Of a stretch of 64,000 bases of DNA, positions 44,926-57,400 are shown piece by piece; the first letter of the stretch is position 1; the number at the start of each line of letters is the position of its first letter. Source of the DNA: Clavelina lepadiformis (taxonomy: Eukaryota; Chordata; Ascidiacea; Aplousobranchia; Clavelinidae); assembly GCF_947623445.1 (NCBI RefSeq), contig NC_135244.1:15996860-16060859 (forward strand), given 5' to 3'. Position numbers and translations under genes: made by a program. The notes beneath the pieces are model-generated. The model was not told the DNA's origin, did no database searches, and saw only the letters and a list, made by a program, of their open reading frames with translations.

Positions 44926-45389
44926 ATATGTAATTTAAGTGTGTACGTAACAATTGATTTCTTACGTATTGATTTGATTTGAAAGTGAAAAAATTAATGT
45001 TATAGATCCAATTCAATTAAAAACGAGTTTGCTGCAGAATTAATTAATGTAAGCACAAGTATGCGCTATACAGCGGCTGCGATTCAGACAAAATATACCT
45101 GTCCTATAGGTTCATATAAAATCATTTTTGTATATTGGAAGAATGACGATTTCAACAGAAAATTATGTTAACTTGTAACATTTTAGTGATGTAACACTAA
45201 GTACTGTAATAAATTGTTTCTCGCTTACAATTAGAAGCCGGTGCACACTTTGGATTACACTAGAATAAGTTTTGCGGCGAAAGGGCAGCGGCCAAACAGG
45301 AATCATAACGGCATGGTGTTAATCAGACAATATTACGTTGTTGGCTCTTGCAAACTGACTAAGTTTTCTTTCAACTAAATGTTAGCCAA

Positions 45390-45633
45390 GAAATTCAAAA
45401 TGTCTAGTAATAAGGCCGCAATAACGGTAGGTTTCTAAATAATAGGTCATTAGTTAGCAATCCTACATATTAGGCTGAGAATTACTAACAACAAGGAAGG
45501 AAACTTGGAAATATACTAACAATGAGACATAATTGTTAAATGCACTAAGAATAAGCCAAAATTCGAGTTCATCAAACAACTGCACTAAATATAAGCCTTT
45601 TGAACTAACAATAAGGCATTATTTTTTGCAGTG
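45390..45633. repeat. CACTA right terminus and subterminal repeat array
   Basis: The terminal repeat is 45604-45633. Within the preceding 220 bp at least six related words occur: AGTAATAAGGCCG, ACTAACAACAAGG, ACTAACAATGAGAC, ACTAAGAATAAGCC, ACTAAATATAAGCC and ACTAACAATAAGGC, spaced about 20-50 bp. Arrays like this are the binding sites of transposon proteins in CACTA elements. Confidence 0.8.
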
Positions 45634-45635
45634 TG

Positions 45636-47547
45636 CCAGTGTCATTCTGTGATTGCAGAATTCAGTACAATGCACAAGCAGAAATTGAATGTGCCACCTA
45701 AGGTACCCATGTACTGTATGTAGGCCGGATTATACAAACAATTAGGTTATTATTACCCCTCCACGCACTTACACTGCTTAGAGCAGCAAAGAAATCAGGA
45801 AATAGGCCTACGGATGTAATGGAAGAACGTGAAGAGTTCATAATATTACGTAGTATAATGTAATTATTTTAGTCGAAGTGACTATTTCACTGTAAATTAT
45901 GTAAGTCATGCTGCTTGCTATTAAAGATTGGCGGTTAGGTTAGAAGAATGGGTATGTAAAAAGTTGATTTTAACTATTTAAGGTTTTATTGGAATTAGAT
46001 TTACATAGCAGGAGATTTAGTTTTAGTTTAGGTTACTAAGTTACAAAACTTAAGTTAGGTTAACAAGAAACTAAAAAATAACTTAAAAAACACGTTTTTT
46101 TCCGGTGAAATAGTAGCAGCCTATCTGATTTCAACCTTTACGCTACTGCATTATAGCTTGCTTTAATAGGGATTGATGCTCAGAGATGGTGTACATATTT
46201 ACCTATGTACCTCAGAGATGGGGATTCCCCAAGAAACGTGAATTTTGTCAAGTTTATTTTACTGCTGCTTTATTTGCTTTCAATCACCATCCATAGTGTA
46301 TTGGTTAGTAGGCTAAAAATATTTGCTCATTTTTTCAGAAGAGTAAATCATTCTTAGCCTAGCTAATTCTACTGCTTGCTTTCCTTGTTAAATTAATTAT
46401 TATCCCTGTTAAAGATTGCGTAATATGAGGTCAAAGGTCTACGTCGTTTATTGAAAGTAAAGCCAAATAACTATAACTGCAGTCAAGCTATACGTGGTAT
46501 CGAGAACGATTATCCAGAAATAGGAGAAAATAAAGAAATAAAAAGATAAATGAGCATTTAAACCGCGAATTTGTAGTATGAATCAGGGACCTAATTTGCT
46601 GAAAAAATTTTGGGACGAAACAAACTATGTGTGATATGCAATGGCTGTCACAGGTGGACAGCACTGCGTTACTGTAGTACCGAATATCTGTATAGAATCA
46701 CTTTTTTCAAGATATTTTAGTCGGTCGCGGTTCTTTTAAAGTGATTATTTCAAGGTTTTAAAAGGCATGCTTTTCTAAAGTTCATTTTAAGTATACGTTA
46801 ATGCCAGGTTTTTAGGCCCCCCTTTTTTCAAAAGTTGAAAGACATATCCCCCTTGAAAATCTGTCCTTGGTATGAATACCCACAGAGATCTCGCTTGGAC
46901 ATTTTTTTTCCATTTGTTTAACTTAATTCAACAGGTTTTGATAGGAATTGTTTGGGTTAAGCAAAGATAAAATACTTTAGTCAAAAATATCTGTTTTATT
47001 TAGATGAATTTACTCTGATCATAGTGTATATTTCACAAACTTCCCCAAATTAACTATTCTCGGTCAAAAAAATGGACAACAGCAAGGATTTCATGAAAGA
47101 ACCTCTCATACCAGATATTTGTGAAAAACAAGTGTAAATTTTATTGGTCTAGAACTGTTCAAAAATAGAGTTGGAAATGTGGAATAAAAAAAATACTTTA
47201 GAATATTAAATTGCTCTACTTTGCGCGATCCGATTTATGTGTAATAAAATCTAAACCACTGCTGAAATAGCATGCAATCTTGTTGTCATCCATTTCAACT
47301 TAAATTACAACAAAGGGTCACAGAAAATTTTGCCTGGAGAAAGTGAATTCCAAGTGAACAAAGTTTGATAAGCATTATGCTAGACCACCTACACAATAAC
47401 ATCTCTCATTCCTGTTTCAAAGCAGTACTCAGAACCAATTCACTTGGCTTAAAGTGTGGTTTCACCCTGGTAGCAGTTGTGTATGTGTAATCTACGACTC
47501 TAGTTACTTGGTTTAGCGAAAGTGTGCTTTTGTCTGTGTGCACAACA
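45636..47547. other. Spacer with one dispersed repeat (copy 2)
   Basis: No gene is supported. A repeat at about 46671-46830 is related to 37782-37995 (CTGTAGTACCG start, CGGTCGCGGTTC middle, TTATTTCAAGG). The right end holds the pantothenate kinase upstream region, with an acceptor-like TTGGTTTAG near 47516. Confidence 0.4.
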
Positions 47548-49927
47548 ATGACTCATGGCAAAACTGATGAGGATATCAGTAACACTCATTTGTCAGACAT
47601 AAGCCAAGAAAATCAAGAAACTCCGGAAACAAGAAGAAGATGCCGAACTGGTTCTTTGAAAAAGCAGCCGTTTCCTTGGTTCGGCTTGGATATTGGTGGG
47701 ACCCTCGTAAAATTGGTTTATTTTGAACCTCTTTTTCTCACCCCGGATGAAGAAAAGAAAGAAGAAGAATCACTGAAGCAAATTCGGAAGTATCTAACGT
47801 CAAACACAGCTTATGGCACTACAGGAGTCAGAGATACACATTTGGAATTAAAAGTATGTTTTTTTTATATATATAGCATACAAAACTTTCTTTGAAATGC
47901 ATTGCTTTTGCAAGTTAAATTTACAGATTTTCACTGACATGATAGTTTGTAGATCATATTTTTGTGTATAAATTTTTTTTGTATTTGTATTTATAATATG
48001 CAGAATATAGACCTGGAAGGATATAAGGGCAATCTTCATTTTATTCGATTTCCTACAGACCAGATGGAGGTTTTTATGAAAATGGTTATTGAGAAGCAAT
48101 TTGCAACGTTAATTGACACGTTTCAAGCTACTGGTGGTGGTTCCTACAAGTTTGAAGAGAAGTTTCATTCAGAAATCAATGTTCATTTAAACAAACTTGA
48201 TGAACTTGTATGTCTCATTAAAGGTATACTAATGACATGAAATTGCAAATGTTGCAATCTTTGCTGTTCAAAATTAGATTAATTGTGCAGTATTCATTTG
48301 GCAACTTTTGGATAGAATTTGGCAAGTGTTTTTATTCAGTAGTTTATTTTTCAGAATATGTGTTTGAGTACGTTTCTTATTATTATATTATGTATATATA
48401 TATGTGTGCATATGAGTATATGTATCCGTATCATTTAAACTTTTTTACAACCTTAACTTATGCTTTTATTAAAAAGGTATTAATTTTGTGGATCGCCACA
48501 GTGACATGAATGGCGAGTCTGAATGCTTTTCCATCCAAAACCCATCATTGGGCAATGATCAAATTGTAAAAGAGCCGTTTGACTTTCGCAACCCTTATCC
48601 GTATGTAGCTGTCAATATTGGCTCTGGAGTCAGTATAATGCTTGTTAACTCAGAAAATGATTTCAGTCGCATTACAGGTAAGATAAAGCTGTTTAAAGAG
48701 ACCTTATGAATTATGATAATAGTCCAGCATTAAGTTTTATTACCAACAGTTCTTATGGTCTTAGCGGATTAGTGGACTTTGTCCTGTGCTGTTGCATGTG
48801 CAATTGTGCATTTTAAATCTCTTTTGCCAATAGTATTTTTAAGACGATTTTGTTGTAAAAGTACAGTTGCCTTTACACACTGCTGTTGCAACTACATTGT
48901 ATGCTGCACACTGTATCTAAGGTCTATAGTGTATATGTATATGTATACAGGCCTATAGTGTATTTCCAAGTAAATGACTGGAGATAATTGCAGTGCAGCA
49001 CTAACCAAAATATGATAAATATCACCATCTGTGCACCACTTTACCCAACACTTCGTTTTGCAGGAACAAGTTTAGGTGGTGGAACATTTTTTGGCCTTTG
49101 TTGTTTGCTTACTAAATGTAAAACATTTGATGATGCTATTGAACTTGCAACTCACGGAGACAGCACGAAGGTTGACAAATTGGTTTCAGACATATACGGT
49201 GAATCAGGATACACCAAATTCGGTTTAGCTGGCTCCGTGGTGGCATCAAGGTAATAATTTAAAATGTCACTTGGGTTTATTATTGCTCAAAGGTGCGCTT
49301 TAAATTTGTTAATTGCACTGTGCCGCTTACCAGGTATATGTGTTTGCACCTTGTCTTCAATACGCCACGTTTTTTCTGTAATTTAGCTTTGTCTGCAAAG
49401 TGAAAATTCTTTTGAGTTTTTTCATTAGTTTCGGAAAGATGAACAGTGCAGAGCATCGTGAACAAGCGACAAGACAGGATATTGCAAAAGCTTTGCTTGT
49501 CACGATCACAAACAATATTGGCAGCCTGGCCATTAATGCTGCAATTCAACATGTAAATATCAGATGAAATTTTGTCACAAGGCGTGTTAATATCATATGA
49601 CGTGATGAAACATTTCCTTCATAGCTGTAGCTTTCATCAAATTACGTAATGTCATTGTCAATACTTCTTTATATGTGTGGTGTGTTCAAAAAGTGTTTGC
49701 TACTTTTATGTGAGCTTGTTTTAATGTGAATCCAATTCCATCTTTTACAGGGAGTGGAAAGAATTGTGTTTGTTGGAAATTTCCTTCGTGTGAATCCAAT
49801 ATCTATGAGATTACTTGCATATGCAATGCACTATTGGTCCAATGGGTCACAAAAGGCTTTATTCCTTGAGCATGAAGGTTACTTTGGGGCCGTGGGTGCC
49901 TTGCTGGGAAATGTTTGTGGCAGCTGA
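47548..49927 (+). CDS. PANK: Pantothenate kinase (animal PANK1/2/3 type)
   Basis: It phosphorylates pantothenate, the first and rate-limiting step of coenzyme A synthesis. Six exons join in frame: 47548-47853, 48004-48223, 48477-48677, 49064-49250, 49429-49552 and 49751-49927, giving 404 residues. Landmarks: [18 protein letters not shown] (ATP-binding start, about residue 46), [18 protein letters not shown] followed by the catalytic Glu of HLELK (about residue 100), [84 protein letters not shown] and [15 protein letters not shown]. The N-terminal 45 residues are Ser/Glu-rich without a clear mitochondrial signal, so a cytosolic or nuclear form is more likely. It is a single invertebrate gene equivalent to the vertebrate PANK1-3 set. 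Confidence 0.96.
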
Positions 49928-52448
49928 AACTTACCACAGCATCAACAGCAACCTAACATGATACCAATTTGTAGGTTTTTGTTATAACAAACTAATCGAG
50001 GAGCAGATATTTATGCAATAATTTTGTGAAAGAATGGGCTGGTTGTAGAATATAGTTTTGTTGATTTCCCCAGTATATGCTACCACCTATTTTCAAAGAG
50101 GGTAAAATAGGTGAAAATTGCTGAAACCCAGTCACCTGACTGAAGCATCCGTCGTTCTCCAGCTAATTATTATCTATTCCCTATTTAATGAGAGTCACTG
50201 TTGCCATTCAATTTTGTATCATGTCAAGGTGTTTAAAACAATGGGCCAAATGAAGTTCTAAGTTTATGCTAAAATTACCTATTTGGAAAGACAATTATAC
50301 CACACGCAAATATCGAGTTGCACGTGTATTTCTTGGTCTTTATTTTCTCACACGGGTGTTCTCTAACTGCATGTAGACGACTGACATGCCTTCAGTTTTA
50401 TTTTGCCCAGCGTAAATATACCACAGTGAAAGGCTCAAAAAAGAGTTTTTCATGCGATAAATAGGTGACCAACAATTACTTCTGTCAATTCGCTTTATGT
50501 TAGTATCCTGGGCCTTTGTCAAACTTTGCTTGAGAACTGTGAGCAATGTTGTTAGTACTTCATGATCAAAGTTAATGATCGTTGATAATGAGGCATTTAT
50601 CATTTGTGTGGTGCTGTACTTTTTGTGGCCTTCAGTAATCAAATGATTATATATAATACTTTAGCGAACACTCTTGTTTCAGTTTCTGTGAATAATTTTT
50701 AAGGCCTTTGAAAGACTAGATAATTTACGTTCCTATGTTTCAGGCTGTGCATACACCTACGTACCTGAAATTATATCTAATAACAGTTTTACCTCAAGCA
50801 TATATAATTATATATATATGTATATAACTCCAAAAAACGAATTGTGCAGCACTTTAAATTTTTCATTAATTAGGTGCTTAAAAATGGTATGACGACTCAT
50901 TTCAGTCTGAATCTAAAATGAAATGGTACCTTTGTTGGGTCATATGACAAAAATAGTCGCTGTTTCACGAAACCTTCTTGTATCTGTTTTTTGTCTATAT
51001 ATTAGAAGCAAGTGATCGGTAAAGCTGTTTATATGCGCATCATATTTATACTGTAAGAGTTCTAATTAGTGTTTACAACCTTTAGGTTGCTTGTTGTAAT
51101 GTTTTCACACCGCATATCATTTGGCGAACGCTGAAACAGAATTGTTTCGAGTGGATTAGTTAATTGCACTGCACTGTAAATTCGTTCATCGTCCCATAGA
51201 TTTCCATTTATTTGCATAAGAGCTCACCAAAGTATCTGCAATTATATATTGAAGTTAACCTTGCATGAAAATATGTTGTTTATTTTACTGTTCCGCGTTT
51301 GTTTTAATCTATTAGTGACTATTTGTGTCCACTTGAAGCCTTACCCATAGTACGTATTTTGTCAAAGTTTGTTATAATTAATCCTGGTTTCAAATATAAA
51401 TCTTTTTCAAGGCATAGTCTTTTGTTGTGTGCAAAGTAGAATGGTTTTGCAGTGACGTAACGTTATGCATGTACAAGTAAAAATATGTCTATGCACTATT
51501 TCATTCTTGAAGTTTCCTTGTATTAATAAACAAACACGTTTGAATTGATGTGGTCCAGGACAAGGAAACACCAGAAAACAAAATTTCCAAAAACGGCAAC
51601 GTATTCAAGACCCTGAATGCCAGCGAATTAGCACCAAATCAGTGTAGCATTGTACTTGCTCCTGTAGTACGTTTTATCCTACTTGGTTTAAAGTTCACTT
51701 ATCTTCAGGATGGCTCCCGCACAAGTTGACTATAGCTTAGAAAATGTCACGTGACTGAAGAGCAGCGTATATTACACAGTACAACGCTATCCGATATGCC
51801 ACTACCCTGGTATAGCAAACTAATTTAATGAAATTATGTTTTGCTGGACACGTAGGTTGAGGCGCGACGAAGGCACCTGAGTCTGATTAAACTGAACTTA
51901 CTGCGATGAAGGCATTAACTTTATTTAAACAATTTTCTTTTGACTTTATCCGACTTCAGTGCGTGGGTGGTACTGTTTACCAGTTAACGTTCACACGTAT
52001 ACTTGCAGTAATAAGTTAAACTGAATCTTATTGCAATTTTCAGAGCAAACTTGCAATGAAAAGAAGACGACAATACCATCGTAAGTATTAAAAACTCAGG
52101 CAATTTTTTTTTCGATATATAACACAACAGCACAAAGGAAAATACGTATAAAATGGAAACTTAAGTCAGAAATAAGTACCAATGTTATCAAAACTCAGGA
52201 AAAGGCAGGCAAGCAGGCATCCTACTTCTTGTGGTGATCTTTGATTCCGTTTAATCTATTCGCTTTTAATTTTTCAGATGTTTCAACAATATTCACCACC
52301 TATTACAACAGCTCCATACAAGATTTACATTATCCAAGCAATACTATTTTGAGAGTGATTATCTTATTGCAAAAAGGAGAGCGTCAGTTAGCGACGAGAG
52401 GAATTTTCTTCAACAGCCGCTACAATGGTGCTTATCTAAAATTTAATC
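49928..52448. other. No gene recognised
   Basis: Contains the PANK 3' untranslated region, then AT-rich spacer with an AT dinucleotide tract near 50800-50825. Frames at 50340-50642 and 52241-52609 show no domain; the second overlaps a hAT remnant. Confidence 0.45.
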
Positions 52449-52802
52449 CAGTGGTTCTCACCTCTTTTTCTGTTTTCCTCCCTTGCTGTAACCAAACGTT
52501 TTTAAATTCTCCCCCAAAAAAATTTGCAGTAACTCGTTATATAGAATTCATTGTGATGTTAGATAATGAAAGGAAAGTTGAAAGAGTGACAATGCGCCCA
52601 AATCCTTAACGCAAAACTTTAAATGAATAATAATATATACATTGAGCCTATTAGAGAATGTAATCAAACTTTTGACTTTTTAACTGGCAGATAATATTTA
52701 TCAGGAAGCTACAGCAACAAACCCAAAATTTTCCCCAGTTCCTCCCCCAAACATTTAAGTTCTTCCCTTAGTGAGCCAAGCGGCCCCTATTGAAAACCAC
52801 TG
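52449..52802. mobile_element. Old hAT-type MITE remnant
   Basis: The 354-bp block begins CAGTGGTTCTCACC and ends with ATTGAAAACCACTG, an imperfect complement of the start. CCTCCC and TTCTTCCC tracts lie inside. The flanking octamers ATTTAATC and GTTTAGTT agree at only five positions, so the insertion is old. The ends resemble the common hAT CAGTGGTTCTCAACC type. Confidence 0.65.
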
Positions 52803-54463
52803 GTTTAGTTTAAGTCAGAATTGTTTTTGATCTAACACTTTTTAAAGCTTTAAAACAAATATCAGTAACTTTGTACGATTCACCTTTTGCTTCCAAGGAG
52901 GATTTTGAAAACAATGCGGCGAGTGGCGCCAGGCCGAGTTTTAAACATTACAATTCCACGCGGACTAATTATGAAGTCACACGAATGTTAAGTCTCACGC
53001 TGTGCAGTAAACAGACCGCGACGGCAGTTAAAGTGAGTCGCTTCACTGGAAGGAGCATGATTTGGAGTGGAATCGATCTATTTTACTTAAGTAGTGTTTG
53101 CGTGCGTTTATTAATCTGTGCACGTGGAACAGCCATTAAACAAAAATTGTTTTATTATTAGGAGTTTTCTGGTGTCTAATACCGGCCTGACTCAGTTAAC
53201 TGGGAAGGACACGCCTTCTCAACGTAAGATGTGGAGTCAGGTTTTATGATATTCAGGCCACGTAGCCCTGCTAACTTACGTTAGCAGTCTATAGGCTACT
53301 CATTACCCGGAAACTCCATATTTGAGACCAGACTCCACAAACGCACGATGATACCATAAAGCAAACAAAATGTGGTACTAGCTATGTTTTCCTATTCCAA
53401 AAATCTTGTTTCAATTTATGAATAACACATGCTCGCTCGTTTCTAGAAAAATAATATTTTCTAGAGGCAGAGTGTAAAATACCTGACATCGTGCTACAGC
53501 GCTAAAAGTAATGCAATTTAACACTGTAAAAATGCTCATATTTCTAAGCTGTACACTAGCATCTATAGCACATCTCAACTTAATAGTTGCAAACCATGTC
53601 AAAAATTTAAGAACTATCAAGATTGAAAGTAGACTTTCGTCAACATATTAACAAAGCAAGCACCAATGCATCTTGTATGACCAGTTCATCATAGAATAAG
53701 TCAGTTCATTTATCTCATTATTCAAAAAGTGTAGTAACAGTGAAATTCAACGGTAAATATGCCAACTTAAGCGTAGCCTGGTTAAGGTTCTATTTGTAGC
53801 ATAAAAGCAGATTATCTTCGCATTGTCAAATTCTATAATTAATCAATTCTTCATAAACAAGCTTCACATTAGCCTACTATCTATTATATTATATTTCAGC
53901 ATTCAGAGAGCCTTCAGTCACATACATCATTGTTACAATCAACAAAGAAAGTTTAAATGGGCTTAGTCTGTCTCACGAAAGAAAAAATGTGATCTGTACA
54001 CATAACTTTTGGCAAATATAAATGCTCAGAAAAGTATAGCAGCACAGACACAGTTCTAAATGCGCCAACAGATTGAATCTGCTAAATCATGCTAATGAGC
54101 TACATAAAATCAGTCAAATATATGAAACACATCAAATTATCTTAAGCAATACTTGACAAAAGGTGATAATGGAACGGCATTGTTTTGAAAAGAGGAATCA
54201 ATCAATGTTGGCAGTGTCGCTATGAGTTTTTCGCTGTGCTGAAGTGTCAATTTTTATCCATTGCAAAAACACAGCTCTGTTTTCCAGTTATCATCATTGG
54301 AGACTTACGCTGTTCTACATATGTTCAACAAGAGAAACTTTTCAACCTATGTTATTAATCTTTTTCCCAATCCTCTTCCTTTTTAGAATCGCGATTCTTT
54401 CATGGATGCTGGTCGCATTCAAACTTTGCAATGAATAATACGTACTCTTCATGTGTAAAGTCT
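52803..54463. other. No gene recognised
   Basis: Spacer ending at the USP stop codon; the left part is AT-rich with no supported exon. The frame at 52871-53161 has no recognisable similarity. Confidence 0.45.
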
Positions 54464-57400
54464 TCATCCATTTTCGGAGCTATCTAGGTTCTGTGAAGAA
54501 CTTTTTCCTTCATCCATCATCACTGAAAAAGCATCGGGAGTAATAGGTGGACTCATGTCTGGAGTTGTTGGAGGAGAAAAAAGGTGAGGATGAGGATCCA
54601 GACCTCTCTGAGAATAGAAGAGGATGTAAGCTTGCGCTGACATGACGTCATCAATTGAACAGAGCTCAAGGTTGGAGTCGTTACAATGCACCCAGAATTC
54701 TGGAAAAATATAAAACTATTCAGTTCTCGTGAAATCATTCCTAAAAAATAGTCTGGTGATTTGGTTGATGGCGATCGTAGAAAAAAATTCCACCAAAATA
54801 CATACGATTAGTAATCGCAGACTCACTTCCTATATCATTCCAACAATATGCTGTATAGTGACCTGATCCAAAACCTCTTCCATGATGTATAACAACGGCA
54901 CTTAGATCGTAAATAAAATTTCCATCTGTGATAGGGCTACATCCAGAAAAAGAATCCTGCAGCAACAAGTGACATGTGAAAAATTCTAAAAGCTTCATTT
55001 AATGCTTGCATAATTACAGCTAATCTTTGTTGAAACTCAAGTTGTTTCAAGTCATACATCAATGTAAACGGCAACATTCCACAATCATTAAAGTTAAACT
55101 GTAAACAGCCTTGGAAATTAATGTTTGAGTTTATGTATTTAAGCTAATTTAAAACATTATTCTCGCTAGACCCTTTCCTTCAGCTTACCTGGACAGAGGA
55201 CCAACAGTGAGGTCTCATATCTAGCTCAGCTGGAAAGCTGACAGGTACAGAGATTTTTTCTCTGTGATTGCGGCCACTCCAGCGAAATCGCTTCAAGTGA
55301 AATCGCAGTATCTTGAAAATTGTAAAATGCATCCTAATACAACTCTAAGCTATACAGTATATAATGAATTGATGCATTTTGCAGCAAGAAATACAATTGA
55401 TCAATAAACTGTACGTCAAGTTCTTTGCTTTCAGTAAGACAGATTCAATTGTCAAAATCAGTGATAGGCTACCTTTTACAGGTTATGAAAATTTTCAGAA
55501 AATTACTTACAAGGTTAAAATTTCTTCATTTATCATTCCACATGCAAATAAACTAGTAGATTTACCTGTGGAAGTTCGATGATCTTTATTTGCTTTTGAG
55601 CTTCGGAGAGTTTTTGAGTATAAATTCGACTTGACAGTCGTCGCCTCCTATTTGTGCCTGTCACAAAATCAGTCACAACAGTAATAACAATGGTCTATCT
55701 CATAACATGTAAAGAGGTAACATACCTTTTATTGGTTGGCTTTGGAAGCTATTGCAATAACTGCAACTATATACACGGCCACCATCAAGCTGTTCAGCTT
55801 CAGTAAATTTATGCAACATTTCAATCAAACTGCAAGCTTGGTTGTTATTTTTCCTGTGTGAAACGAATAGCAAAAATTGCTCATTTTCCTGATGATGACC
55901 CAAAAATGTTATAACAAGAATGTTACTTGACGTACCAACTACTATTGGAGACCCTGTGATATCGTTCAGGAAATTCCAGTGACAGATCCCAAAATGCTTC
56001 GTATGTACTGGAAATATTATTACATTCCAAACACATAACTTGGCTGTGCAACTGACCTTCAAATACAGTGTGGACAACCTAAACAGTGGATGCACAAATG
56101 GATGAATATTGAAAAATGAAACCTCAGCCTGTTTTAAAGTAGAGTAACCTTCGAGATTCTGGCAGCCAGCCTATCTTTTTTGGCTGTAGGTGAACGGCGT
56201 CTTCTTTCAAGTTCTGATACAATTTTATCAAGGAGTTCACAAAGGAATTCTTGGGCGTCTTGCTGGGAATAGCCCTAAAATCAAAGTCAGAAGCTGTTAA
56301 AAAATTTTAAGCCAAACATTTCCTATTGCCAAACCACACATTTGTGTATTTAGGGATATAAAGTCAAGGTTGGAGGGTACATAAAATTACCCGAAACGAA
56401 GGAATTAGCTGCCAAACGGAACTGAGGAAATGACAAGGAGATACAAGCTTCCACTTCCCAGACCACATTATATGGTACAGATCATGTAACTCGTGACAGA
56501 GTGAAAGGGAGTTAGGGGTGCCAACATGCTTCTGAGGGCTGTAGGCAGACTGGTCTTTATTCTGTTCATCAGTTTCACTCTCCCTTCCTCCATTCAAACC
56601 TTTATAGGTTTAAATTATTTTATGTAGAAAATTTAAAACGGTACCAAGTTCAAAATTATATTAATAGTTTAGCTATATTTGCTTGTTTGGAATATACACA
56701 TTAGATTTAATTGATGCTATTATTGTGCACCTGCTTGTATTCGAAGAAATCGTCTCGAAACACTCGTCTGGTTTTCATACATTTCAATAGTTGACCTTCG
56801 ACCAGCACAATGCAGCCGTTTGGGCAAGGTTTGGATGTCGTCAAATGGGTTAGTGGTATCTTCAATTTCAAGATCACGAACCGCTAACAAACACCTTCGA
56901 AACTTTTGAAGATGGCCAAGAACCTAGAAAACATTGTCAACCACAAATCAATGAAATGTTACACATACTCAAAATGTTTAATGATGATTACAAAAAGCTT
57001 ATTTTAACCTTTTAACATTTACTCAACCCGTCTCAAATCAGCACAAAAATTTAACAGTTCCGATGGCTATTTTTACCTGTATAATTGAATTAAGATAGCA
57101 TGTGTTCCCAAGATTACGCAACCCAGTGACTCCAGGTATTAAAGAAGTAACAGCTTTATTCGGAACATTGTCATAAAATGATTGTGGTGTAGCATTATGT
57201 ATACGCGTTCGATTGCTCGGCAAAGGTCTTGCAGGAACTTTTTTTCTTGGCTTTGGTTTACTGCCTTGATTTGTCCTCTTTGACACAGTGGCTTTTCTGC
57301 TACATTTCCTACAGATTAAAAAGTGCATTATGTATGTGTCGGTAAAATTTTCAACAATTTCAACAAAGCGGCTAATCCACAATACAAGAAACTAAATATT

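Larger units (their letters stand above)
38780..45635 (+). mobile_element. CACTA/EnSpm DNA transposon with two divergent intact genes
   Basis: The element spans 38782-45633 (6,852 bp). Its ends are CACTGCAAAAA with AATGCCTTATTGTTAG just inside, and the same sequence inverted at the right (45604-45633). A TG dinucleotide is repeated on both sides, consistent with the 2-3 bp duplication of CACTA elements. Subterminal zones carry repeated ACTAACAATAAGGC-like words. Inside are two genes transcribed away from a shared 250-bp centre: an unrecognised four-exon gene on the minus strand and a two-exon C2H2-DDE transposase on the plus strand. All exon junctions keep frame and no stop interrupts either gene, so this copy looks complete and perhaps recently active. 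Confidence 0.92.

Noticed and set aside
50340-50642. 100-residue minus-strand frame after PANK
   Set aside because: It lies in the PANK 3' flank with no similarity or exon signals.
52241-52609. 122-residue plus-strand frame
   Set aside because: It overlaps the left end of an old hAT MITE and has no domain.
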